DNA from: Evansella sp. LMS18
GTDB lineage: Bacteria > Bacillota > Bacilli > Bacillales > Salisediminibacteriaceae
Assembly: GCF_024362785.1 (NCBI RefSeq)
Contig: NZ_CP093301.1
Span: forward strand, 2,728,001-2,792,000
Reading direction: 5' to 3'
Length of the DNA: 64,000 nucleotides
Position numbers and translations under genes: made by a program. Shown in pieces: positions 40,425 through 49,977 of this stretch (its first letter is position 1; each line of letters begins with the position of its first letter). The notes beneath the pieces were generated by a model that saw only the letters and a program-made list of their open reading frames with translations, did no database searches and had not been told where the DNA came from.

Positions 40425-41468
40425 TTATTCGTTACTTTCTTCGTCCTCAAATAACTTCATCATTTCTTCCAGTTGCTCTTCAAACTCCTCAGAATCCATG
40501 TCCGGCAGATCGAAGTCCAGATCCGGAAGAAGGCCGTCTGCATTCTTTGCATCTTCTGGTATAACTATTTCATTAATATTATTGTAACCAGTTGAGATCA
40601 TAGCCATATCAGTAATCATGTGATAATGATGGCCATCATGTGTTTCTTCCACTTCCATGCTCATTTGCACCTTGTTAAGCAGGTATGTCTTTTTATCAGC
40701 TTCAATCGTAAACGAAACGGAAGTGATTTCTACGTTCTCTTCTTCTGACTCTTCCATTTCAGGGAAAGTCTCTCCCCATTCATTTATGAAATTATCAACT
40801 TCATCACCGGTTCCCGAGACAGTTAAAACATAGGTGTCGGCTGTTGTTTCCAAGTCAATGATACTCGCAAACTGGTTTAAATTGATGATATTCTCCACTA
40901 AATCATCATTCTCTTCTTCCACTTCTAATTTCATCCAGGATCCTAAGAAAGGATTCTTTGTATAAAGTGTATTCCCTTCTGTATAAGTTTCGATTTCCAT
41001 GCTTCCAATATCGCCCGTTGTCTGCATTGCCATATATGAGGCTGATGGTTCAATGATTATTTCACTAGTTCCGGTCATTTCATACTGGCCGTTTTCTTCC
41101 GGATTTGTGTCTGATGAAATGGATACAGACATCTGAATGTCTTGTGTATAGCTGTTTACCTCACTCATTGCTTTTGCCATGTTATCGAGAAGCTCATCCA
41201 GATCTGCATCAGAGCTGTCATTCGCCGCACCAGAGTTCTCATCGTCATCTTCATTGTTGTTTTCTGAGGTGGAAGTGTCTGTGTTTTTGTCATTGCCGTC
41301 CGGAGCAGGGGAGTTAACAACTTCATCATTGTTATCCTGAGGAGCGGGAGTGTTCCCATTTGCATCATTATTGTCATGCTCAGTGGCGGTGCTTGTATCA
41401 TCGTTTCCACAGGCAGCTAACGTAATCGCGATAAAGCCGGCAAGCAATACCCTGAATAAATTTTTCAT
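40425..41468 (-). CDS. DUF6612 family lipoprotein
   Basis: 347 aa. The lipobox LAACG places the acylated Cys at about 20, followed by a very long acidic, N/D/T-rich linker (about residues 22-92). A LolA-like beta domain follows (SYTQDIQMSVSISSDT...WMKLEVEEEND...ADKKTYLLNKVQMSMEV), and the tail is highly acidic. The extreme acidity suits an external protein of a salt-adapted or alkaliphilic host. Presumed outer-face lipid or ligand carrier; role unknown. It is monocistronic. Confidence 0.8.
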   Translation of the reverse strand: MKNLFRVLLAGFIAITLAACGNDDTSTATEHDNNDANGNTPAPQDNNDEVVNSPAPDGNDKNTDTSTSENNNEDDDENSGAANDSSDADLDELLDNMAKAMSEVNSYTQDIQMSVSISSDTNPEENGQYEMTGTSEIIIEPSASYMAMQTTGDIGSMEIETYTEGNTLYTKNPFLGSWMKLEVEEENDDLVENIINLNQFASIIDLETTADTYVLTVSGTGDEVDNFINEWGETFPEMEESEEENVEITSVSFTIEADKKTYLLNKVQMSMEVEETHDGHHYHMITDMAMISTGYNNINEIVIPEDAKNADGLLPDLDFDLPDMDSEEFEEQLEEMMKLFEDEESNE

Positions 41469-41638
41469 TTTTTCACCCTCTAATAATTAATATTCAATAA
41501 TAAACTATATACAGAGAAGGTTAATTTTAGGTTAAAAAATATAAACTCTTTGAATGAATCATACAGGTAATGAAATTAGTTCCTGAGACGGAGATAAACC
41601 CATATACATAAGGTAAAAACCTAACAGGAGAGAGAGTA

Positions 41639-42886
41639 TTGGGAGGACAAAGCAGTAAGTTCAGATGGGTTATATTTGCTTCTGTATTATTTACGTATGT
41701 GATCATGTCGAGCCAGCGGACAGCTCCTGGATTAATTACGGACCAGCTGATGAATGACTTTGGTGTAACGGCAGCAACTGTAGGCTTAGTGGCGAGCATT
41801 CAGTTTTTTGTGTATACAGGTCTCCAAATACCGATGGGAATTCTCGCTGACCGGTACGGGCCAAACTTTTTTCTTATTACAGGGGCAGCGCTGACAGGGG
41901 CAGGAATTATTATGTACAGCCTTGCCACACACGTATGTATCCTGTTCATCGCTAGAATACTGACTGGAATTGGAGATGCGACAATATGGGTGAATATGGT
42001 ATTAATCTTAAGCCAGTGGTTCAATAAAAAGGAATTCACACGGTTAATAGGGGTTGCAGGGATGACAGGCAGCCTCGGATTTCTGGTGGCGACTGTTCCT
42101 GTTTCCAAATTGATTATCCTGTTCGGATGGAGAGGGACGTTTCTTTCTGCTGGCGTTCTTTTATGTTTATGCAGTCTGCTTCTCTATTTTATCCTTGTGA
42201 AAAAGGCAGAACGGCGGGCGGATGTTAAAAGTAAAATACAGCGGGAAAAAACAACGCTTGTTTTACAAAGAATGCTTTCGAAACGGCAGGCATGGGCGTT
42301 GTTCCTGTGCCACTTTGGAATTGTCGGAGGGTATATAGGGTTTATTGGATCATGGGCGGTTCCTTATATGATGGATGTTCATAACATTACTCTATTAGCG
42401 GCGAGCCAGCTTGTTATGCTCAGCCTTGCTGGAGCACTCATTGGCGCACCTCTTATTGGCTGGGTTTCCAGCTGTTTAAATATGATCAAACGGCCTTATA
42501 TTATTTTTCATCTCATAGTGTTATTATGCTGGTCTTCAATTCTCCTGTTCAGAGGAGAACCACCGTTCAGCTTATTCGTTGTACTTTTTTTCATTATCGG
42601 GTTTGGTTTTGGATCGAATTCTTTAACCTTTGCGGCTGTCCGCCATTCTTTTCCTATTAGTGAATCGGGACTTGTTACAGGTTTTGCGAATACAGGAGGA
42701 TTTCTAAGCGCCGTACTGCTGCCGGGCATTTTCGGATATATACTGGACCACTTCCAGGCAGGGGGAGGCAATTTGGTTGATGGATACTTTTACGGCTTCC
42801 TCACCCCAGTGATTTTCTCCGCGTTTGGCTTAATCGGAGTGGCTCTTCTTAAAGAACAGCGACAAACGATGCAAATAAGGGAATAA
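41639..42886 (+). CDS. MFS transporter
   Basis: 415 aa with twelve hydrophobic helices. The MFS motif LADRYGPNFF lies between helices 2 and 3, and MSSQRTAPGLITDQLMNDFGV in the first external loop is seen in organic anion or nitrate/oxalate-like carriers. Substrate unassigned. It starts with TTG 41639 after CAGGAGAGA. Upstream it is divergent from the DUF6612 lipoprotein. The 589-base stretch downstream (42887-43475) shows no gene or clear repeat. Confidence 0.85.
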   Translation: MGGQSSKFRWVIFASVLFTYVIMSSQRTAPGLITDQLMNDFGVTAATVGLVASIQFFVYTGLQIPMGILADRYGPNFFLITGAALTGAGIIMYSLATHVCILFIARILTGIGDATIWVNMVLILSQWFNKKEFTRLIGVAGMTGSLGFLVATVPVSKLIILFGWRGTFLSAGVLLCLCSLLLYFILVKKAERRADVKSKIQREKTTLVLQRMLSKRQAWALFLCHFGIVGGYIGFIGSWAVPYMMDVHNITLLAASQLVMLSLAGALIGAPLIGWVSSCLNMIKRPYIIFHLIVLLCWSSILLFRGEPPFSLFVVLFFIIGFGFGSNSLTFAAVRHSFPISESGLVTGFANTGGFLSAVLLPGIFGYILDHFQAGGGNLVDGYFYGFLTPVIFSAFGLIGVALLKEQRQTMQIRE

Positions 42887-43475
42887 AATCGGGGCCGATA
42901 TTAAGTAACCAGTTTTCTTAACAGGTGTAATTAAGCCAGACCAAAGGAAAAACACAGGTGATTTCAAATATAGATGAAAAAATAATGAGATATCGATCGT
43001 GAAAAATAATGTAATTAAAGTGGAGGGGTTTAAAACTACTTTATGAATATTATCCATTTCATAAACGGTGTAATTTTCATAATTTTCAGTGTAAAATAAA
43101 AGGTACGTACTAGGAGGAGTTAGTTTGTCATATTACTCTTCCTCATTATAGATTCAGGAATTCAGCTATGAAGCTCATTAGTATTGAAATGGCGCAGAGT
43201 TCAGGGATTATTTTAGGTTTTATATTAATGACCAGTGTATACAGAGTTTGAGTATTAGAACTCTAGAGACGGATGAAATATGTTCAACTTTTTTTCACAT
43301 ACACCCTGTCGTTGTGAGAGGGGTCCAAGAAGAAAATCCGAATTGAAAATATTATCACCACAAATTAATTTTGCTGCTTTAAGTTGCCTGAATGAATAGA
43401 CCGATGAATTTTGCAAACAGATTTCGTCTAAATAGATGAGAATCAAAAAACTATAACTAAGTGAGGTGCTTCAAC

Positions 43476-43904
43476 ATGGAAACAAGTAATCAAAAAACAA
43501 GAGTTACTGTTCAGGCAGTCATCCAGGCGCCAAGTGAAAAAGTATGGAGGTATTGGTCTGAACCAGAACACATTACGAAGTGGAATCAGGCTTCAGAGAC
43601 ATGGCACTCGCCAAGAGCGGAAAATGATTTGCGGGTTGGCGGCAAATTTCTTACAAGGATGGAAGCGAAAGACGGCAGTATGGGCTTTGATTTCTCCGGG
43701 ATATATGATGTAGTGAAGCAGAATGAGCAAATTTCATACACAGTAGGAGATGGGAGAAAAGTCGATATCACCTTCATCGATAATGGTAATGAAACGAAAG
43801 TCGTTGAAATATTTGATGCTGAAAGCACTCAGCCCATTGAAATACAGCAGGCGGGGTGGCAGGCGATTTTAGATAATTTTAAGAGATATACAGAAAAAAT
43901 TTAA
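43476..43904 (+). CDS. SRPBCC family protein (AHSA1-like)
   Basis: 142-aa START/AHSA1-type ligand-binding domain. VQAVIQAPSEKVWRYWSEPEHITKWN is the usual opening, followed by GGKFLTRMEAKDGSMGFDFSGIYD and the C-terminal helix QQAGWQAILDNFKRYTE. ATG 43476 follows GTGAGGTG. A start at 43461 would lie inside that site. In Bacillaceae such proteins often travel with ArsR regulators, but none is adjacent here. Confidence 0.85.
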   Translation: METSNQKTRVTVQAVIQAPSEKVWRYWSEPEHITKWNQASETWHSPRAENDLRVGGKFLTRMEAKDGSMGFDFSGIYDVVKQNEQISYTVGDGRKVDITFIDNGNETKVVEIFDAESTQPIEIQQAGWQAILDNFKRYTEKI

Positions 43905-43965
43905 CTGGCGATTCAAATTCCGAGGCAATATCCGTTTGGCACCTCATAAATAAGCCGTTGCATTT

Positions 43966-44691
43966 TTATGAGAAATGGTTGTCTAACTTCTCTTGGAAAT
44001 AACCTTTGTTTTCCTCATATTGTTTTTTGCGGTGGCCGTTCGCCCCGGATGGGTGGGGAAATTTATAGAGAATCGTTTTATTATGGATCTGCCCCTCTGC
44101 CGCTAAATGCCGAACCACTTCCGACACAGCTTTTCCGGCAGGAATGATTACCGCCTCTTTCACTTCGCTTAACTCTGGAACTAACAGCTCATGGATCATT
44201 TGTAAAAGCAGAGGGTGCTTCAGCATCGATGGACTGGAACCAGTGTAATTCTTTCTGTTAATAAAAACAGGGTACCGGAGTGCCGAAGCGGAGTGGAGGA
44301 GATGGTTTTTCTCTCCGTACAACTCAGCGCAGCTGGTAATACTCAGATGCTTATTCAGTTCTATTCCATCAAGCATGTCAATAAGGTTCTTCCTGATTAC
44401 TCCGCCAAAGCTTGCTTCCCTTTTAGCATTTCGGAGTAAATCTTCCGTTTTCTCCCCGCCAATGTTCTTTCGGACATAATTAAAGGAGAGCTGCATCTGT
44501 GTCCACCCTGGAGTGATCCCAAGCATAATCACTTTTGCATCTTTGTTAATGGATTCAAAGGGAGCCCAGAAAACCTCCAGCTTATTGTCATTTGCATATA
44601 AAAAATCATCAGTCATTAAATCTTCTTTATCGTAAGTTTCTTTGATTGGTAACTTCAGAATGCTTTGTTCATAGTTTTCGTAGAAGAACAT
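43966..44691 (-). CDS. Uracil-DNA glycosylase-like family protein
   Basis: 241 aa. VIMLGITPGWTQMQ resembles the GxxPG motif A, and FPHPSGANGHRKKQYEENKGYF resembles the HPSxxN/G motif B of the uracil-DNA glycosylase superfamily. The middle region FINRKNYTGSSPSML is specific. It may be a repair glycosylase or an inactive relative. Start: ATG 44691 (MFFYENYEQS) is set by GAGGGAGGTT upstream; an earlier ATG (44727) has no ribosome site. It is divergent from the rlmD-like gene. Confidence 0.65.
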   Translation of the reverse strand: MFFYENYEQSILKLPIKETYDKEDLMTDDFLYANDNKLEVFWAPFESINKDAKVIMLGITPGWTQMQLSFNYVRKNIGGEKTEDLLRNAKREASFGGVIRKNLIDMLDGIELNKHLSITSCAELYGEKNHLLHSASALRYPVFINRKNYTGSSPSMLKHPLLLQMIHELLVPELSEVKEAVIIPAGKAVSEVVRHLAAEGQIHNKTILYKFPHPSGANGHRKKQYEENKGYFQEKLDNHFS

Positions 44692-44880
44692 TCTGATAAC
44701 CTCCCTCTGTGTTTCCGCCATAAACAATATTATAAAGCACTGTTAATAAATACAAAAATGAACCCGTTTCAAATTGTTTAAACCTCCTTTATAATAGAAA
44801 GAATGTGAGAAAAATTTATGGACTATAAATCAAGGTATTTTTTATAATAGACCAGGGTTTTAATGAAGGAGGAAAATAAA

Positions 44881-46272
44881 GTGACACCAGAATCAATGGT
44901 TGCTAAAATTCGCACACTCGACGAGAGAGGGTCAGGCAGGGCGGAAGTCTGGCGTGAAAATGAGCAGGGGAATCAAAAGAAGATAAAGCTTACGATCCCA
45001 CAGACTCTTCCTGGAGAAGAAGTGCGTGTAGGTGTTGGACAGCGGGCGAAAAGAAGGTGGAGGACCTTTCCGGAAGAAATTATCACAGCACATGAGGAGC
45101 GGGTGGAAGCCCCTTGCCCTCATTTTGACAGATGCGGAGGCTGTGTTTGGCAGCACTGGCAGTACAGCGGGCAATTGAAGGCGAAAACGAACCATGTGAT
45201 AAAAGCAATCGAAGCACAGGGCTTTGACCCAAGCCTTGTTTCAGACACCATTGGCATGGACGAGCCGTGGCACTACCGGAACAAGATGGAGTTCACTTTT
45301 TCACCGGAAGGCGAGCTGGGTCTTCATGAACAGGGTAACTTCAGGAAAGTCATTTCCCTGGAAACCTGTTTAATCGCAGGAAAAGAAATGGTGGAAGCTG
45401 CGATGGATGTAGCTGATTGGGCAACGGAATACGAGCTGAAAGGGTATAATAAGGACCTTCATGAAGGGCTGCTTCGCCATCTTATGGTTAGACAGTCATT
45501 TGTAACCGGAGAGATGATGCTCGGAATTTTTGCCACGGAAGCACCGGACGGGCCTTTAAAGGAAGCTGCTGACAATCTCGTTAAACGAGTGGAGGAGAAG
45601 TTCCCGCAAGTGAAAAGCTTACTATGGCTTGAAAACAGGGACTGGGCTGACCGTACACAGTCGGAAAACACACATCTCCTGTCCGGACGGGATTTCATTT
45701 ATGATGAGATGGACGGCTACCGATTCCGCCTCTGGTTCGATACATTTTTCCAGACGAACCCAACCCAGGCGCAGAAACTGGTAGATATAGCGGTTGAACT
45801 GGCAAAACCGAAGGAAACAGAAAAGATGATCGATCTTTTCTGTGGAGTGGGAACGTTCTCCCTGCCATTTGCCAGCAAAGTAGGCAAGCTTGCAGGAATT
45901 GAAATTGTTGAAAGCTCTATTGAATCAGCCAAACGGAATGCTTCAGATAACGGCATCTCTAACACTACCTTCTTAGCTGAGAATGCCAGAACCGGGATTG
46001 ATAAGATGCTTGAAAGCTTCGGCCATCCGGAACTATTGCTGCTTGACCCGCCACGTTCAGGTGCAGGAGGCAAAGTAATGAGAAGAATCGGCCGGGCTCA
46101 GCCTGAAAGAATCGTCTATGTATCCTGTAATCCTGATACTTTCGCGACAGACATTAAAGAACTGGAACCTTTCGGGTATGAATTAAGAACAGTACAGCCT
46201 GTGGATTTATTCCCTCAGACAGTGCATGTGGAAGTGGTTGCGGAGCTTATTTTAAGTGAGAAAAATAATTAA
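44881..46272 (+). CDS. RlmD/RumA family RNA (uracil-5-)-methyltransferase, second paralogue (YfjO-like)
   Basis: 463 aa. TRAM domain (ESMVAKIRTLDERGSGRAEV), Fe-S cysteines (CPHFDRCGGCVWQHW), SAM loop DLFCGVGTFSLPFA, catalytic LDPPRSGAGGK and VYVSCNPDTFATD. It resembles B. subtilis YfjO more than YefA; its target is not established. Start: the ATG at 44863 is itself within the AAGGAGG context, and GTG 44881 is eight bases after that site, so GTG is chosen. It has an intact 3' end, unlike the island-tagged rlmCD at 22525. Confidence 0.88.
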   Translation: MTPESMVAKIRTLDERGSGRAEVWRENEQGNQKKIKLTIPQTLPGEEVRVGVGQRAKRRWRTFPEEIITAHEERVEAPCPHFDRCGGCVWQHWQYSGQLKAKTNHVIKAIEAQGFDPSLVSDTIGMDEPWHYRNKMEFTFSPEGELGLHEQGNFRKVISLETCLIAGKEMVEAAMDVADWATEYELKGYNKDLHEGLLRHLMVRQSFVTGEMMLGIFATEAPDGPLKEAADNLVKRVEEKFPQVKSLLWLENRDWADRTQSENTHLLSGRDFIYDEMDGYRFRLWFDTFFQTNPTQAQKLVDIAVELAKPKETEKMIDLFCGVGTFSLPFASKVGKLAGIEIVESSIESAKRNASDNGISNTTFLAENARTGIDKMLESFGHPELLLLDPPRSGAGGKVMRRIGRAQPERIVYVSCNPDTFATDIKELEPFGYELRTVQPVDLFPQTVHVEVVAELILSEKNN

Positions 46273-46284
46273 TATGCAATTTGG

Positions 46285-46322
46285 CACATGGTAACTCGTT
46301 TAGAGTTACCATGTGTTTTTTA
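46285..46322 (+). terminator. Terminator after the second rRNA methyltransferase gene
   Basis: CACATGGTAACTC / GAGTTACCATGTG with a TTTTTT tail. Confidence 0.88.
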
Positions 46323-46370
46323 GATTCTAAGTCGATGTTATGAGATTCTGAGTACTGGAGCGTTACAGGA

Positions 46371-46642
46371 CAAATGTTAGAAAAACGGAGTGGGATTGAC
46401 CAGCATAGGAGATTTGCGGGACAAATCAGGCTGATATGAGAGAAATTTGTCCAGATTAAGCTCCTTTTATTGTGAATTATACAATTTCCTGGGATTTCGT
46501 CGGACAAATTTTGGAAAAGCGGAGGGAATTTGTCCAGCATAGGAGATTTGCTGGACAAATTTGATTGATCCAAGTGAAATTTGTCCAGAAAACTAAATTT
46601 GCAGGACAAATACCAACCAAACTCCAAAGATTTGTCCAGAAT
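46371..46642. repeat. Second GGACAAAT/ATTTGTCC intergenic array
   Basis: Between the rRNA methyltransferase terminator and the catalase gene: GGACAAATG, TTTGCGGGACAAAT, AAATTTGTCCAG, GGACAAATTTTGG, AATTTGTCCAG, TTTGCTGGACAAATTT, AAATTTGTCCAGAAAA, TTTGCAGGACAAAT and ATTTGTCCAGAA, alternating in orientation with non-conserved spacers. It is the same motif family as 18440-18905. There is no supported gene here. Confidence 0.75.
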
Positions 46643-46798
46643 CCCCAGATTCCCATTTGCCTGTTAGAAAGACTAGCCTGTATTAGCAAACACATAATGA
46701 TTTTCATTTTTCCATGAGCAGCAAACTGTTCTAATCTCCGCCAAGCTGTACATATACATATAATTGGCTGACTAACATGACACAGGGCAGGTGGGGCT

Positions 46799-48853
46799 AT
46801 GAAAAATTCAGCAAAAGGCAGCGGTTCAGGCGATAATAGAAAACAAAAGCAGCTGGATCAGCATCGCATACAAAACACTGGAAAAAAGATTACCACAAAT
46901 GAGGGTCTTAAGGTTGCCAACAATGAAAATACCTTAAAGGCAGGAGAACGCGGTCCAATACTGATGGAGGATTTTCATTTTTTCCAGAAACAAATGCATT
47001 TTGATACTGAAAGAATTCCGGAGAGGGTTGTGCATGCCAGAGGGTTTGGGGCGCATGGTGAATTTGAATTATATAAGTCGATGCAAAAGTATACTAAGGC
47101 AGGCTTTCTGCAGAAACCTGGTTCAACGACTCCCGTTTTTGTCCGCTTCTCCACTGTACAGGGAGGGAAAGGCTCGAAGGATACTGCAAGGGATGTTCGC
47201 GGGTTTGCCGTCAAGTTTTACACCGATGAAGGTAATTATGATATGTTAGGGCTTCCGTTTCCAGTGTTCATCGTCCATGACCCGTTCAAGTTCGTTGATT
47301 CCCAGCATGCCCTGAAGCCGGACCCTCGTAATGATATCCCCACGGCTTCCGGGGCACACGATAATTTCTGGGACTTTGTCGCTAATAACCAGGAGTCAGC
47401 GCACTTTGTCATGTGGGTGATGTCAGACCGGGCGATCCCAAGAAGCTGGCGGATGATGCAGGGGTTCCCTGTCCACACATTCCGGTTTGTAAATGCGAAA
47501 GGAAAAGCAACCTTTGTGAAGTTCCAGTGGAAACCGATACTCGGCGTTCATTCCTTTCTAATGGAAGAGGCGCAGATTATTGGAGGCGTGGACCCGGATT
47601 TCCACAGGAAGGACTTGAGAGACGCCATTGAAGCGGGGGCATATCCCGTATTTGAATTAGGGGTACAGATGATTACTGAAGAGGATGGGCATAAATTCGA
47701 CTTCGATGTGCTGGACCCAACAAAGCTTTGGCCGGAAGAGACAGTTCCTGTGGAGATTATCGGGAAAATGACACTGAACCGGAATGTGGATAATTTCTTT
47801 GCGGAAACAGAACAATCCGCTTTTGATGTAACAAATCTCGTACCAGGAATTAATTTTACAGACGACCCGATTTTGCAGGGAAGGACATTCACTTATAAAA
47901 TTACCCAGCAGCATCGCCTTGGCAGCTCCAATTATCCGGACCTGCCGATTAACCGTTCTTTGTGCCCGTTTCACAATAACCAGCGGGACGGATTCAGCAG
48001 ACACCGGATTGATGTGGACCAGGTAAATTATTTTAAAAATTCCATAGCCGGTAATACACCAGGCCCCACTCGTCCTGAAGAAGGGGGATTTGAGCACTAC
48101 CCTGAAAAAGTGGAAGGCTACAAAGTAAAAGCAAGCAGTGAGTCTTTCAAAGACTTCTTTTCACAGGCGAGATTGTTCTGGAACAGTATGTCTCCTGTCG
48201 AGAAGAAGCATATCATTGAATCCTTCAGTTTCCAGCTTGCGAAAGTGGAACATGTTTCAGTCCGCCAGCAAGTCGTTGATATGTTCGTCAATGTGGATAG
48301 GGAAATGGCGACTGCCATTGCTGAAAATGTAGGCGCTAACCCTCCTGCGGGGCGCCATGTTCCTGTTACTGCCTCATCCCCTTCCCTCAGCCAGGAAAGC
48401 AGCCCTAAATATGCTTTTTCACAAAAGGTTGGTGTCCTGATAGGCGACGGTTTTAACGGCCAGGAGGTAAAGAGTGTTGTTACCCATCTCAGGCAGCACG
48501 GGGTTTTTGTGGATATTGTTAGCGACAAGCTTGGAACAGTCACAGGGAAGGACGGTGTAAAACTTAAAGTTAACAAGACTTTTCTCACCACGCACCATAC
48601 TCTTTTTGATTCCCTTTACGTTGTGGGCGGAAAGTCAGACAACCAGGCAGCATTTAATACGAATATTGCTGAGTATATTAACGGGGCATACAAGCATTAC
48701 AGACCCATTGGCATTGCAACTACAGGAGAGGCGCATTTTCAGCCATCAGAACATAATAACCTGGCTGGAGTGGTGCGGGCTCGGAATACCCCCGATTTTG
48801 AAAAAGAATTTGTCTATGCGGTTGCACAACAGCGTTTCTGGAACAGGACTTAA
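46799..48853 (+). CDS. katE: Large-subunit (clade 2) catalase, HPII/KatE type
   Basis: 684-aa haem catalase with a C-terminal DJ-1/amidotransferase-like domain (about residues 535-684, SQKVGVLIGDGFNGQEVKSV). Core marks are RVVHARGFGAHGEF (catalytic His), FVRFSTVQGGKGSKDTARD, GNYDMLGLPFPVF and the haem-ligand region RTFTYKITQQHRLGS. The ribosome site AGGTGGGG precedes ATG 46799. It removes H2O2; in B. subtilis the homologue is a sigma-B general stress gene, but no clear sigma-B promoter was found here. Confidence 0.95.
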   Translation: MKNSAKGSGSGDNRKQKQLDQHRIQNTGKKITTNEGLKVANNENTLKAGERGPILMEDFHFFQKQMHFDTERIPERVVHARGFGAHGEFELYKSMQKYTKAGFLQKPGSTTPVFVRFSTVQGGKGSKDTARDVRGFAVKFYTDEGNYDMLGLPFPVFIVHDPFKFVDSQHALKPDPRNDIPTASGAHDNFWDFVANNQESAHFVMWVMSDRAIPRSWRMMQGFPVHTFRFVNAKGKATFVKFQWKPILGVHSFLMEEAQIIGGVDPDFHRKDLRDAIEAGAYPVFELGVQMITEEDGHKFDFDVLDPTKLWPEETVPVEIIGKMTLNRNVDNFFAETEQSAFDVTNLVPGINFTDDPILQGRTFTYKITQQHRLGSSNYPDLPINRSLCPFHNNQRDGFSRHRIDVDQVNYFKNSIAGNTPGPTRPEEGGFEHYPEKVEGYKVKASSESFKDFFSQARLFWNSMSPVEKKHIIESFSFQLAKVEHVSVRQQVVDMFVNVDREMATAIAENVGANPPAGRHVPVTASSPSLSQESSPKYAFSQKVGVLIGDGFNGQEVKSVVTHLRQHGVFVDIVSDKLGTVTGKDGVKLKVNKTFLTTHHTLFDSLYVVGGKSDNQAAFNTNIAEYINGAYKHYRPIGIATTGEAHFQPSEHNNLAGVVRARNTPDFEKEFVYAVAQQRFWNRT

Positions 48854-48911
48854 AAGGAGGCAGTAATGATTAAACTTTACGTCCTTCAAGCGGGCATGTG
48901 AGTTTACTCTG

Positions 48912-48942
48912 GAGTGAAACTAATCGGTTTCGCTCTTTTTTT
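48912..48942 (+). terminator. Terminator after katE
   Basis: GAGTGAAAC / GTTTCGCTC (one G-T pair) followed by TTTTTTT. Confidence 0.85.
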
Positions 48943-49051
48943 AATTATTATTGGTTCTCCAAAAAAGATAATCCGGAGTAAAAAGGATTTTAAGCTGTAA
49001 GTAAGGAAGAAATACTTATGCGTTCCGTAAAAATTATCAGGAGGAGATATT

Positions 49052-49813
49052 GTGAAAACTAATGAATACTTGCTAGAGCAAATGAGCTGGCCGGCGATTA
49101 AGGAAAAAATTGAAAAGGGGATGGACACGATAATTATTTGTACTGCCTCGGTGGAGCAGCATGGATATCATTTATCTGAACTGACAGATACGGTGATTGG
49201 CCAGGCGACAGCGCTTCGTACGGCGGAAAAGCTTGGAGACGCACTCGTTGCGCCGGTTATTAGGCCGGGGCTTTCTGAACACCATATTCCGATGGCTGGA
49301 AGCATTACGCTTCGTCCCGAGGTTTACCGGGGGATAATAGAAGATTATGTCACATGCTATAAGAAGCACGGTTTCAAAAAAGTAATCATCTTCTCTTCTC
49401 ATGGAGGGAATTTTGCTGAAAATGAAAAAATCGTTGAGAACCTTCGTCAGGCTCATCCGGAAATGGAATTCAGCACTGGCCTCTCGTTGATGCAATTAAT
49501 GGCTCTTCTCGGACAGTTCGAAAAGAAGTACGGTTTGGCTGAAGGCAGCACTGGCCATGGCGGAGCAATGGAAACCTCAGTTATGCTTCATGTTGCTCCT
49601 GAACAAGTGGATATGGAAAAAGCAACCCCAGGGTACATTGGCAGAATGACGGAAGAGAAGCTGGAAAGCCTGTTTGAAAACGGAATAGTTGGCATTACAG
49701 AAGTCGGTATTATCGGTGATCCAAGAGAAGCAAAAGCAGAATGGGGAGAATATTTCCTTGAGCTTTTTTCAGATGAAATTATAAAGGCGGCTGAAAAAGA
49801 TTTTGGAATTTAA
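49052..49813 (+). CDS. Creatininase family protein
   Basis: 253-aa metal-dependent amidohydrolase of the creatininase/formamidase fold. SVEQHGYHLSELTDTVIG (acidic and His metal ligands), FSSHGGNFAENE and GSTGHGGAMETSVML are the family metal and catalytic motifs. Starts with GTG 49052 after AGGAGGAG. Relatives open creatinine, formamides or cyclic intermediates; the substrate is not known. It stands between katE and the SelO gene. Confidence 0.85.
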   Translation: MKTNEYLLEQMSWPAIKEKIEKGMDTIIICTASVEQHGYHLSELTDTVIGQATALRTAEKLGDALVAPVIRPGLSEHHIPMAGSITLRPEVYRGIIEDYVTCYKKHGFKKVIIFSSHGGNFAENEKIVENLRQAHPEMEFSTGLSLMQLMALLGQFEKKYGLAEGSTGHGGAMETSVMLHVAPEQVDMEKATPGYIGRMTEEKLESLFENGIVGITEVGIIGDPREAKAEWGEYFLELFSDEIIKAAEKDFGI

Positions 49814-49892
49814 TGATTTCAGGGAGGTTCACACGGGCATGTTGAAATTTGATTGCACGTTACATATTGAATACCTGTTCAGGAGAAGCTCT

Positions 49893-49918
49893 GTTAAAAT
49901 CGAGTGGCTAAAGGGTAT
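49893..49918 (+). promoter_or_regulatory. Sigma-B-like promoter of the SelO gene
   Basis: GTTAAA, 14 bases, GGGTAT, close to the B. subtilis general-stress consensus GTTTaa-N12-15-GGGwAw, 60 bases before the SelO start. An overlapping TATAAT (49916-49921) could also be used by sigma-A. Confidence 0.5.
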
Positions 49919-49977
49919 AATAAATGGACATCTTCAGATCCTGAAGACTATCTCAGGCAAAAATGAAAGGTGATACA

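Noticed and set aside
48866-48901. 11-codon open frame MIKLYVLQAGM behind a perfect AAGGAGG site after katE
   Set aside because: Too short to support as a gene. It may be the start of a gene lost before the terminator. Noted only.
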